DNA of 64,000 nucleotides from an uncultured Verrucomicrobiota bacterium (GTDB taxonomy: Bacteria; Verrucomicrobiota; Verrucomicrobiia; Verrucomicrobiales; Verrucomicrobiaceae): NCBI GenBank assembly GCA_903838675.1, contig CAILZI010000193.1, forward strand, positions 46,494-110,493, given 5' to 3'. The notes beneath the pieces are model-generated. The model was given only the letters and a program-made list of their open reading frames with translations, ran no database searches and was not told where the DNA came from. Made by a program: the position numbers and the translations under genes. Shown piece after piece: positions 9,354 to 16,371 of the stretch; position 1 is the first letter of the stretch; each line of letters opens with the position of its first letter.

Positions 9354-9770
9354 ATGTCTCTCGCACCTCCAATCATTGCCGCCATGCATAGGCAATATTA
9401 TGCACAGGGAGCATTGGGCTCGCCTTATATCCCCCTGATTCTCTGGATTATTGGAGCAGTAAGCATCTCCATCTTCGCAATCCGCATCATGCGGCGACAC
9501 AGGCAACCACAGAAATCTTTCCGATTGGAGGTCGTCTTGTCATTCATCCCCTACTTTTGCGCCACGGCCTATCTCGTTCTCAGCATCCTGCAGATCCAGG
9601 AGGTAAACAGCCGCGTGGAAATCGGTCAGGCATTGTTGAAAAACCAAATACACGACGCCCTTCGACCACTCGATACGGCGCTGGTCGCATCCAGTTTGAT
9701 GCTGCTTCTCACCCTGGTGGTGAGAGCAGTCATCAAACGCAAGACGAGGCAGAAAGAAACCAGCGGCTAA
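9354..9770 (+). CDS. Small integral membrane protein
   Basis: About 138 residues from the ATG at 9354 (another ATG lies 9 bp upstream). Three hydrophobic segments are evident: around IPLILWIIGAVSISIFAI, SFIPYFCATAYLVLSILQI and SSLMLLLTLVVRAVI. Between the second and third lies a short amphipathic stretch (VEIGQALLKNQIHDALRPLD). The C-terminus is very basic (KRKTRQKE), which places it in the cytoplasm under the positive-inside rule. The layout is faintly like a shortened ExbB/MotA-type proton channel subunit, but I see no diagnostic motif. It is a single gene between uvrA and a convergent phosphatase gene. Confidence 0.6.
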   Translation: MSLAPPIIAAMHRQYYAQGALGSPYIPLILWIIGAVSISIFAIRIMRRHRQPQKSFRLEVVLSFIPYFCATAYLVLSILQIQEVNSRVEIGQALLKNQIHDALRPLDTALVASSLMLLLTLVVRAVIKRKTRQKETSG

Positions 9771-9795
9771 GACCAGCGCGTCTCATGGCGCCGCA

Positions 9796-11448
9796 TCACT
9801 TCAGCGCCCTGACCAGCGGCTTGCCCATGCACACAGGTGGCTCCTGGATGCCCAGTCCCGCGGAAAGCGTCGGCGCGAGATCGGTAATGTTAAACTCATC
9901 GGCATAGCATCCCGCTTTGAAAGGCGCTCCGTAGAAGATGACAGGAATATGCGTGTCATAGGAGAAAGGCGAACCATGAGTGGTTCCCGTCGCCGCCTTG
10001 CCTGTGCCCGCGATAAGCCAGGGCTTGAGAATGAGCACGACATCGCCGCTGCGTTCGGCATTGAATCCATTGGCGATGCGTTGACCAATCACGCCCGGTG
10101 CGCGGCCTTCCAAGAGTTGGTCACGGCCATAGACCGCATGAAAGACGCCGGTGGACAGGGCCCATTCGCGAATGAAGGCGGTGAGTGTCTCGGGCGGCAG
10201 CTTCTTATCCTGCAAGACGGCGTGATCGTAATAAAGATTTCCGTCCACCAGGCGTGGTTTGAGACTGCCTTTTGCAGACATAAAGTACCGTCCGGGACCG
10301 AAGTGCTCCGCCACCTTGGCTTGCAGCTCTCCGAGCATGTCGGCGACTGGCGGGCGGCCACCATCCAGTCCCTGCTCCTTCGCATTTTCAGGCGTCGGTG
10401 CCACGCCATGGTCGGCGGTCAGCACCATCACCACGTTTGCCAGTCCCACCTTCTGGTCGAGGTAGGCAAAGAGTTCCTTCAACTGCCGGTCCAGCCGCAG
10501 GGTGATATCCTGCACCTCCTGCGAATATGGCCCGAACTTGTGGCCGCAGTAGTCGATGGAAGAAAACGAAACACAGAGCAAATCCGGCTTCGTTCCCTGG
10601 CCCAGTTTCTCGCCTTCAATGGCTGCCTTCGCAAACTCCGCAAGCAACTGATTGCCAAAAGGCGTGGAGAGGATCGGTTCATAACCTTCCGCCTCTTCCT
10701 TGATGACCTTGTGTGGAAAGGTGCTGGTCGTTTCACCGGCCAGCTTGGCTTCTCCTGCAGCCGCATCGGGCATGGGATACTTCTTCTCGTCCAGCAGACG
10801 GTCCCAAGTCTGACCGACAAAGGCATCGGGTCGTTTGCTGTCATTGAAGGCCTTCACCCATGCTGGCAGCTCCTTCTGATAGTAACTGCTGGTGATGAAG
10901 TTTCCGGTGGCCGATTCAAACCAGTAGGCCCCGGTGGGCTTTTTCCCGGCAGGGAGAATGGCACCGCGATCCTTCACAGACATGCTGACCACCTTGGAAC
11001 CCCAATGCAGCCGCATTTGATCCGCCACGGTAGCACCGATGAAATTGCGCGGAGACATCTTGCCCGCCTTCGCGTCTGGCTGAGTCCCCACCCCCGTCAC
11101 ACTGGGATCCTCCACGCAGTACATCATTTCGCCGCTGCGCTTGTCAAACCAGTCATTGCCGATGACACCATGCATTATCGGCGAGCTGCCGCTGAAGAAG
11201 CTGGCATGTCCCGGCGCGGTGACTGTGGGATAATAATTGTACTGGGCGAAGGTCATGAAGGCCCCTTTGTCCGTAAGCTCGCGAAACCCACCTTCGACAA
11301 ACTGGCCATGAAAGCGTTCCAGGTAGTCGTAGCGCAGCTGGTCCACGAGAATCGCCACCACGAGTTTTGGGGCCTTGGGCGGCGCAGCCTGTGCACCTGC
11401 CTGAAATGCAGCCAGCGCGATGAGAGAAAACAGTGTTTGATACTTCAT
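9796..11448 (-). CDS. Secreted PafA-like alkaline phosphatase/phosphodiesterase
   Basis: A 550-residue member of the alkaline phosphatase superfamily (type I phosphodiesterase/nucleotide pyrophosphatase group), exported by a cleavable signal peptide ending near AGAQA. The first metal site is in VVAILVDQLRYDYLERF. The nucleophile threonine is in PTVTAPGHASFFSG, as in PafA, where alkaline phosphatases have Ser. Other metal ligands appear in SSIDYCGHKFGPYSQE, VMVLTADHGVAPTPE and THGSPFSYDTHIPV. The overall features fit a periplasmic phosphomonoesterase active on organic phosphate. A 9-bp-arm inverted repeat lies upstream of the start (11469-11494). No Pho-box was identified. The gene is monocistronic and convergent with the small membrane gene. 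Confidence 0.88.
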   Translation of the reverse strand: MKYQTLFSLIALAAFQAGAQAAPPKAPKLVVAILVDQLRYDYLERFHGQFVEGGFRELTDKGAFMTFAQYNYYPTVTAPGHASFFSGSSPIMHGVIGNDWFDKRSGEMMYCVEDPSVTGVGTQPDAKAGKMSPRNFIGATVADQMRLHWGSKVVSMSVKDRGAILPAGKKPTGAYWFESATGNFITSSYYQKELPAWVKAFNDSKRPDAFVGQTWDRLLDEKKYPMPDAAAGEAKLAGETTSTFPHKVIKEEAEGYEPILSTPFGNQLLAEFAKAAIEGEKLGQGTKPDLLCVSFSSIDYCGHKFGPYSQEVQDITLRLDRQLKELFAYLDQKVGLANVVMVLTADHGVAPTPENAKEQGLDGGRPPVADMLGELQAKVAEHFGPGRYFMSAKGSLKPRLVDGNLYYDHAVLQDKKLPPETLTAFIREWALSTGVFHAVYGRDQLLEGRAPGVIGQRIANGFNAERSGDVVLILKPWLIAGTGKAATGTTHGSPFSYDTHIPVIFYGAPFKAGCYADEFNITDLAPTLSAGLGIQEPPVCMGKPLVRALK

Positions 11449-11468
11449 GAATGGAATGGGAGCGCAGT

Positions 11469-11494
11469 AAACACTCGGAAGACCGCGAGTGTTT
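11469..11494. promoter_or_regulatory. Inverted repeat upstream of the PafA-like gene
   Basis: Perfect nine-base arms AAACACTCG and CGAGTGTTT with an eight-base spacer lie 20 bp upstream of the phosphatase start. It could be an operator or a leader hairpin; nothing in the sequence distinguishes these. Confidence 0.35.
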
Positions 11495-11688
11495 CAATCG
11501 CTTCTGCCCATTATCCTGCGCCGCAAGTGGATGTCCGCCAGAAAAAGTGTGCCAGACAGATGATTGCTTTTGTTGCTTGTGAATGAAAGCAGCCGCTTAA
11601 AACCTAATCTCAGGTGGCACCAGCGTGAGTCCAGACTTGAACTGACAGGCAACCACAGGCATCAGCACCACGTAGGAAGTTCAAATCA

Positions 11689-12441
11689 ATGAGCAAAGCT
11701 GAACCCAGCCGTCTCGCGGCGCACGTCAAAGGCATCTCCAAAAGCTTCGGAGATGGAGGTTCGCGCCTGCAGGTGCTGAAGGAGATCGAGCTCGAGGTGC
11801 GGCGCGGCGACATCACGATGCTGGTGGGCCCCTCGGGCTGTGGCAAAACCACGCTGATCAGCATAATCGCCGGGACGTTGGTAGCGGATGCGGGCGAATT
11901 GCAGGTGTTCGGCCATGATCTGCGCAAGATGTCCACGGCGGCGATTACGCGGTTCCGATCACAGCACATCGGTTTCATCTTCCAGTCTTTCAATCTCATC
12001 CCGACATTGACCTGCGCGGAAAACGTGAGCGTGCCGCTGCTGATTCAAGGCGTTGGGGCCTCCAAGGCGGAGAAGCGGGCGAAGGAAGTTCTGGACCAGG
12101 TGGGTTTGGGAGACCGCTTCAAAAACCGTCCCTCACAGCTTTCCGGCGGGCAGCAGCAGCGCGTCGCCATCGCCCGTGCGCTGGTGCATGAGCCGCAGCT
12201 CATCATCTGCGACGAACCCACGGCCGCGCTGGACGCGAAGAACGGCCACGTTGTAATGGAACTCTTCGAAAACGTAGCGCGGGGCAAAGACCGCGCGGTT
12301 TTGATTGTGACGCATGACAACCGCATCTTTCACCACGCCAACCGCATCGCCAGCATGGACGACGGCCGCGTGGTGGAAATCCATGACGTGGACGCGGACA
12401 ATCCACCACCGGAACACTTGAAGCATGTCGAGCGTCTGTGA
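11689..12441 (+). CDS. LolD/YbbA-type ABC transporter ATP-binding protein
   Basis: A 250-residue stand-alone ABC ATPase of the LolD/MacB/YbbA branch. Walker A is VGPSGCGKTTLIS, the Q-loop region is FIFQSFNLIPTLT, the signature is LSGGQQQRVAIARAL, and Walker B is IICDEPTAALD with the switch His in IVTHDNRIF. Such ATPases power FtsX-type permeases that move lipids or lipoproteins or act mechanically on outer-membrane substrates. No permease lies beside it. The only FtsX-type permease in the window is at 50,907-53,273, itself without an ATPase, so the two may work together; this is inference only. The C-terminal extension after the switch His is short. Confidence 0.9.
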   Translation: MSKAEPSRLAAHVKGISKSFGDGGSRLQVLKEIELEVRRGDITMLVGPSGCGKTTLISIIAGTLVADAGELQVFGHDLRKMSTAAITRFRSQHIGFIFQSFNLIPTLTCAENVSVPLLIQGVGASKAEKRAKEVLDQVGLGDRFKNRPSQLSGGQQQRVAIARALVHEPQLIICDEPTAALDAKNGHVVMELFENVARGKDRAVLIVTHDNRIFHHANRIASMDDGRVVEIHDVDADNPPPEHLKHVERL

Positions 12442-12490
12442 ATGACCATGGCGACCGGGTCTTCCGCCCCCGTCTTTCCAAACCAGCGGA

Positions 12491-12790
12491 TCAAGAGCCC
12501 TCTGCTCCTGGGGACGATTCACCCTCCGCTTGAAGAGGCGCATCACCTTCCGCCTGCACCTGCGGCTGCATGTCTGGCAGGGAATCAATGTACAACGCCT
12601 CCACCTTCTCACGCGCCCACGGCGTCCGGCGCAGGAAGACGAGGCTGGATTTGATGCTGGGCTGCCAGTTAAAACAGTTGATCGGGATCATGCGGCCGAG
12701 CATCTCCCAGCCGTAGTGGTCGACGAGCTGCGTGACAATCATTTGAAGCGTGATGCCATGAAGCGGATTTTTAGGACCAGCGGCGTGCAT
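12491..12790 (-). CDS. VF530 family putative DNA-binding protein
   Basis: A 99-residue protein whose first 70 residues match the VF530 (DUF2132) family: NPLHGITLQMIVTQLVDHYG, then a conserved CF, PSIKSSLVFLRRTPWAREKV and EALY. The family is a small helical fold, solved structurally and thought to bind DNA; biological role is not established. The last 25 residues are an acidic, low-complexity tail (QAEGDAPLQAEGESSPGAEG) outside the domain. It is convergent with the ABC ATPase gene and 20 bp from the gene behind it on the same strand. Confidence 0.85.
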   Translation of the reverse strand: MHAAGPKNPLHGITLQMIVTQLVDHYGWEMLGRMIPINCFNWQPSIKSSLVFLRRTPWAREKVEALYIDSLPDMQPQVQAEGDAPLQAEGESSPGAEGS

Positions 12791-12810
12791 GATGAATTTG
12801 TAGTTGGAGT

Positions 12811-13554
12811 TTATTCTTCGGGCACTTCGCCTGATTTCGCGGCTTTGACAATCTTCTCCTGCGCTTTCGCGTCGAGCTCTTTCACTTTGACATAGCTGCC
12901 GTCAAAATAGGCACGCGCTCCGTGATAGTAGCCCGTGTTGGCACCGGTGATTTCAAGTTTCCTGTCTCGGAGAATGAAACTGAGATTGGTCTCATCGGGC
13001 TTGTCCTTGTCCCTCCCCTTGTCACTAAACCAGCCGATGGAGGTGTTCCAGACCGCAATGCCGGTCAGATCCCCGACATGCGAGGTGGGGCCGCGCACGC
13101 ACGCAACCAGGAAATACAAATGCCCTTCGCGCTCGACGACCTGGATGTTGCCGCCGTAGCTGTCCGTCCAGTAGCCGGTGAGCGTTTCGTCCTGCGAGTC
13201 TTGGATCAAGCCTTTGAGCCATTCCGTGCGCATATCCTCCAAGGCAGCGGCGGCATTCAGGTACTCCGGCGCAGTGAGCGGCAGTTCGTCCTGGGCATCC
13301 GCACCGGTATAACTGGGGGAACGGGCGAGTGCGTCGCGATACTCCACCCATGAGCGCTGCTCCTCCTTGAGCTTGTTAAAGTCTGCTTCCGGCAGCTTCT
13401 GCTTGGCGGCTGCCCAGGCTTCGTTCAAGGCATCATCGGCTTTATCGAATGCGGCTTTTGCCGCCTTGGCGTCCAGGGGCTTTTCCTGAGAATGCCCGGT
13501 GCTGAGGCTGGCCGCCAGCAGCAGAAGTGTGAAGAATGAAATCGCGTTTCCCAT
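12811..13554 (-). CDS. Exported protein with LprI-type (DUF1311) domain
   Basis: A 247-residue protein with a signal peptide (hydrophobic FFTLLLLAASLSTG). Residues about 30-115 match the LprI N-terminal/DUF1311 pattern: a helical stretch AFDKADDALNEAWAAAK, then KLKEEQRSWVEYRDA and ALEDMRTEWL. Members include a Mycobacterium lysozyme inhibitor and many uncharacterised periplasmic proteins. The remaining C-terminal part (about 115-247) is beta-rich and contains ETLTGYWTDSYGGNIQV and a tyrosine-rich segment, possibly a second domain of lipocalin type. It may be cotranscribed with the VF530 gene 20 bp downstream. A lysozyme-inhibitor role is not proved by the sequence. Confidence 0.72.
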   Translation of the reverse strand: MGNAISFFTLLLLAASLSTGHSQEKPLDAKAAKAAFDKADDALNEAWAAAKQKLPEADFNKLKEEQRSWVEYRDALARSPSYTGADAQDELPLTAPEYLNAAAALEDMRTEWLKGLIQDSQDETLTGYWTDSYGGNIQVVEREGHLYFLVACVRGPTSHVGDLTGIAVWNTSIGWFSDKGRDKDKPDETNLSFILRDRKLEITGANTGYYHGARAYFDGSYVKVKELDAKAQEKIVKAAKSGEVPEE

Positions 13555-13718
13555 ATGGCATCAGATTAGCTCCGGGCACCGTCATGTCCATGGTTTGCCG
13601 CCGGTTATTTCGATCTCCTGACCATCAAGATGCGGCAGGTTTTACGTGCGTGTTCACGCCTTGATAAAGGATGTTTTACCTCTAGCCTCCGCGGTCTCCG
13701 CTCCCCCACTTCATCTCC

Positions 13719-14603
13719 ATGAATCTCTACGATCAATTCATCCAATGGGTAAGCAGCTTGAATGCACAGCAGGTGGCGGACTGGCTGCGCCATCTGGAAT
13801 GGCACCGCGTGTTGCCGGAGATCACGGGCAAGTTCATCGGTTTCCTCCTTGGCTTTGGGGCCAGCTGGTTCCTGCTCTTCCGCCGTCATTTAAAATCACT
13901 CGACCGACTGCGCCGTGGAGATTCGGACGACGTTCTGTTTCAGGCTCACTTTCTCTCTCCAGTGCCAGGGTCTGATAAGTATGTGCTGCTTTTTCGCAAT
14001 CTGATGCCAAGCACCACGGTGAATGACCTCTACGACAATCCCGCCGCACGCAAGATCGTACGTGAACTGGCCGACATCACGACTCTGCGAAAGCCGGTGC
14101 TGCGCACCGAAGGCATGCTCGGGTTTGAAGTGCTCAACGATGCGTTCAACCACATCGCCGGTCATCTGGCCATCACGCCGTTTCCGCGTGAGACCTGGCT
14201 GTTTGCCATGACCTGTGAAGACCGCCAGGTGGTGCGGCGCAAATGCGTGCGCTGCTTCCTCGTGCGCCCCGCCGAGTTGGAACGCTTTGCGAACTGGCGC
14301 TGGTGCCGGGATAACGTGGTGTGCGAGCAACCCTGGCACTGGTACCGCATCGTCGCGCTACATCAGCTCGCCACCGTTTGGCAGGAGGAAGAAAAGGCGG
14401 CGCTGAACCCCTCTCCAAAGACGCAGGGCATGCCCCTCGTGGACAAGCATGCCACGCACCGCCGCATCCGCCCGCTGTCCGCAGGCATCTTCGCAAACGA
14501 AAAACCCGTGGGCACGACGACCGAGATCAACTGGCCTGCGCAGGAATGGGAGCTCAAAAAGCTGGGGCTCGACCTCAACCCAGAAGTGCCGCTGAAGGCT
14601 TGA
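13719..14603 (+). CDS. Hypothetical protein with one N-terminal membrane segment
   Basis: A 294-residue protein. Residues about 35-55 (KFIGFLLGFGASWFLLFRRH) form one membrane span, followed by a basic stretch, giving a cytoplasmic main domain. The soluble part contains CVRCFLVRPAELERFANWRW and a conserved-looking run of Trp residues near VCEQPWHWYRIVALHQ. Two Cys pairs are too loosely spaced to call a zinc site. No family was recognised. It lies between divergent and same-strand genes with a start at 13719 preceded by about 165 bp of non-coding sequence. Confidence 0.6.
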   Translation: MNLYDQFIQWVSSLNAQQVADWLRHLEWHRVLPEITGKFIGFLLGFGASWFLLFRRHLKSLDRLRRGDSDDVLFQAHFLSPVPGSDKYVLLFRNLMPSTTVNDLYDNPAARKIVRELADITTLRKPVLRTEGMLGFEVLNDAFNHIAGHLAITPFPRETWLFAMTCEDRQVVRRKCVRCFLVRPAELERFANWRWCRDNVVCEQPWHWYRIVALHQLATVWQEEEKAALNPSPKTQGMPLVDKHATHRRIRPLSAGIFANEKPVGTTTEINWPAQEWELKKLGLDLNPEVPLKA

Positions 14604-14670
14604 GTGCAGCAACAATTGGCAGGTTTCATGGTGCTTGATTAAATCAGGGCATTCCTATCGTTCGTCTGCC

Positions 14671-15972
14671 ATGAGATTTTCAGCCCTGCTCCTGCTCTCC
14701 TCGTCCCTCTACGCGGCTGACACCCGTGACGCTGTTTTTCAAAGGAGCATCAACGAGATGTTTCCTCGTCTTGTGGAAATCCGGCGGGATGTTCACATGC
14801 ACCCCGAGCTATCCAATGAAGAAGAGAGGACTGCGAAGCTGGTGGCAGATCGTTTGACGGAGCTCGGCCTCACCGACATCAAAACCGGCGTGGCGAAGCA
14901 TGGCGTGGTGGCTCTGCTGAAAGGTTCACAAGACGGTCCATGCGTGGCCGTGCGCGCGGACATGGATGCCCTGCCGATCAAGGAACTGCGCAGTGTTCCT
15001 TACCGCTCGCAGAATCCTGGAGTCATGCATGCCTGCGGACATGATGTGCATGTAACCTGCGCGCTCGGTCTCGCGGAGTTGCTGGCAAAACATCGCGATC
15101 TCGTCAAAGGCAGCGTGAAGTTTTTGTTTCAACCCGCTGAAGAGGCGATGCCCGCCACCTTCAAAGGTGACTGGGGCGCGAAGCTCATGGTGGCCGAAGG
15201 CGCAATGGAAAACCCAAAGCCGACGGCGGTGTTTGGCCTGCACACCACGGCATTGGTGCAACCGGCAGACAGCACAGATGATGCGGTGCATTATCTGAAG
15301 GCCGGGCAGATTGGCTACACACCCGGCATCGACAATGCAAACAGCGACCGCTTTCACATCACCATCCACGGCAAAATGGCGCACGGTTCCTCACCACACA
15401 AAGGCGTGGATGCCATCGCTGTGGCCGCAGAAGCCATCATGGCATTGCAGATGATCAAGAGCCGCCAGACCAACACCCGCCAGCCCCTTGTCATCAGCAT
15501 CGGCACCATCAGCGGCGGCGATCGCGAAAACATCATCGCAGAGAAAGTCGAGCTCGGCGGCACCGTGCGCACCTACGACGCCAAGTTTCGTGACGGCATC
15601 ATCGAGCAGATGGAGCGCATCCTCAAAGGCATCACCGCAGCACACGGCGCCACTTACGAGATGGAGTACCGCAAAACCTACCCCAGCATCCTCAACGACC
15701 GCAAACTCATCGATGCCACTCTGCCCGCCTTCCGGCGCATCGTGGGGGAAAAGAACGTCATCGAACTCATTCCCGGCATGGGCGGCGAAGACTTCAGCTT
15801 CTTCGCGCAGGTCGTGCCCGGCTTCTACTTCCGCCTCGGCGTCGCGAACGAGGAGAAAGGCATGACTTACGGCGGCCATACCCCCATGTACGACTGCGAT
15901 GAGGAGAGCATTAAAACCGGCGTGGCCGTGATGGCGGCAGCGGTGTGCGATTTTTTGGATGCTGCCAAATGA
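14671..15972 (+). CDS. Exported M20 family amidohydrolase
   Basis: A 433-residue M20D-type metallopeptidase (aminoacylase/hippurate hydrolase group), which cleaves N-acyl amino acids or similar amides. From the ATG at 14671 the first residues form a signal peptide ending near SSSLYA, so it acts outside the cytoplasm. Metal ligands are visible in HACGHDVH, in the Glu pair of FQPAEEAMP and in GGEDFSFFA. The dimerisation or lid domain lies between, with KMAHGSSPHKGVDA. The substrate is unknown. A second, decayed copy of its last 26 codons occurs at 19053-19130, beyond the autotransporter gene. An upstream ATG at 14635 would disrupt the signal peptide. Confidence 0.88.
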   Translation: MRFSALLLLSSSLYAADTRDAVFQRSINEMFPRLVEIRRDVHMHPELSNEEERTAKLVADRLTELGLTDIKTGVAKHGVVALLKGSQDGPCVAVRADMDALPIKELRSVPYRSQNPGVMHACGHDVHVTCALGLAELLAKHRDLVKGSVKFLFQPAEEAMPATFKGDWGAKLMVAEGAMENPKPTAVFGLHTTALVQPADSTDDAVHYLKAGQIGYTPGIDNANSDRFHITIHGKMAHGSSPHKGVDAIAVAAEAIMALQMIKSRQTNTRQPLVISIGTISGGDRENIIAEKVELGGTVRTYDAKFRDGIIEQMERILKGITAAHGATYEMEYRKTYPSILNDRKLIDATLPAFRRIVGEKNVIELIPGMGGEDFSFFAQVVPGFYFRLGVANEEKGMTYGGHTPMYDCDEESIKTGVAVMAAAVCDFLDAAK

Positions 15973-16371
15973 CGCACTTGGGAGAGGGATCATCTTGATC
16001 CCATTCGTGACCGGTTGAGCGGAGAGCTCTGGTCAAAACCTCGCCATCAAGAGGTCAAAAAGTCAGCTGCTGCCATCAGGCCGGGGACTGTTTTAGCTTA
16101 ATGTCTGGGCGGTTCGTCTTGTCATTCTCAGTTCGGTGGCCAGCTTCACAGCAGCCCGTTCTGAAACTGCACGCCTGATGGTTCACCCATCCAAGCCTTT
16201 CAGCTCGTTTCAGCGGACGTTACTTATGCTTATTTCTTAACGTTTTTAAATGTAAGTTATGGTAGGGTTTTACCCCATATATTATCTACACTTTTTCACC
16301 TAATCAGCAGCTGAACGTGCGGAAAGAAACCCACACGTTCAAGCAACCAAACATACAACAAATAGGTAATC
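15973..16371 (+). promoter_or_regulatory. Autotransporter leader and promoter region
   Basis: About 400 bp without a gene. A seven-base-arm hairpin (15986-16002, GGGATCA/TGATCCC) follows the M20 gene without a T-tract. The stretch 16,220-16,310 is strikingly AT-rich and includes a possible -10 (TATATT at 16278). A second hairpin (16313-16319 with 16334-16340, GAACGTG/CACGTTC) lies in the presumed 5' leader. The start codon at 16372 is preceded by a weak purine-rich stretch (AGGTAA). Promoter position is inference. Confidence 0.4.

Noticed and set aside
9354..9770. ExbB/TolQ proton channel subunit
   Set aside because: Three hydrophobic segments give a superficial similarity, but the family's conserved polar residues are not seen, so it stays a hypothetical membrane protein.
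11469..11494. Pho-box in front of the phosphatase gene
   Set aside because: The inverted repeat there does not have the direct 7-bp repeat layout of a PhoB site.
9949..11586. 545-codon frame antisense to the PafA-like gene
   Set aside because: Composition (His/Arg/Gln-rich) is that of an antisense shadow, and the sense frame has a signal peptide and all catalytic motifs.
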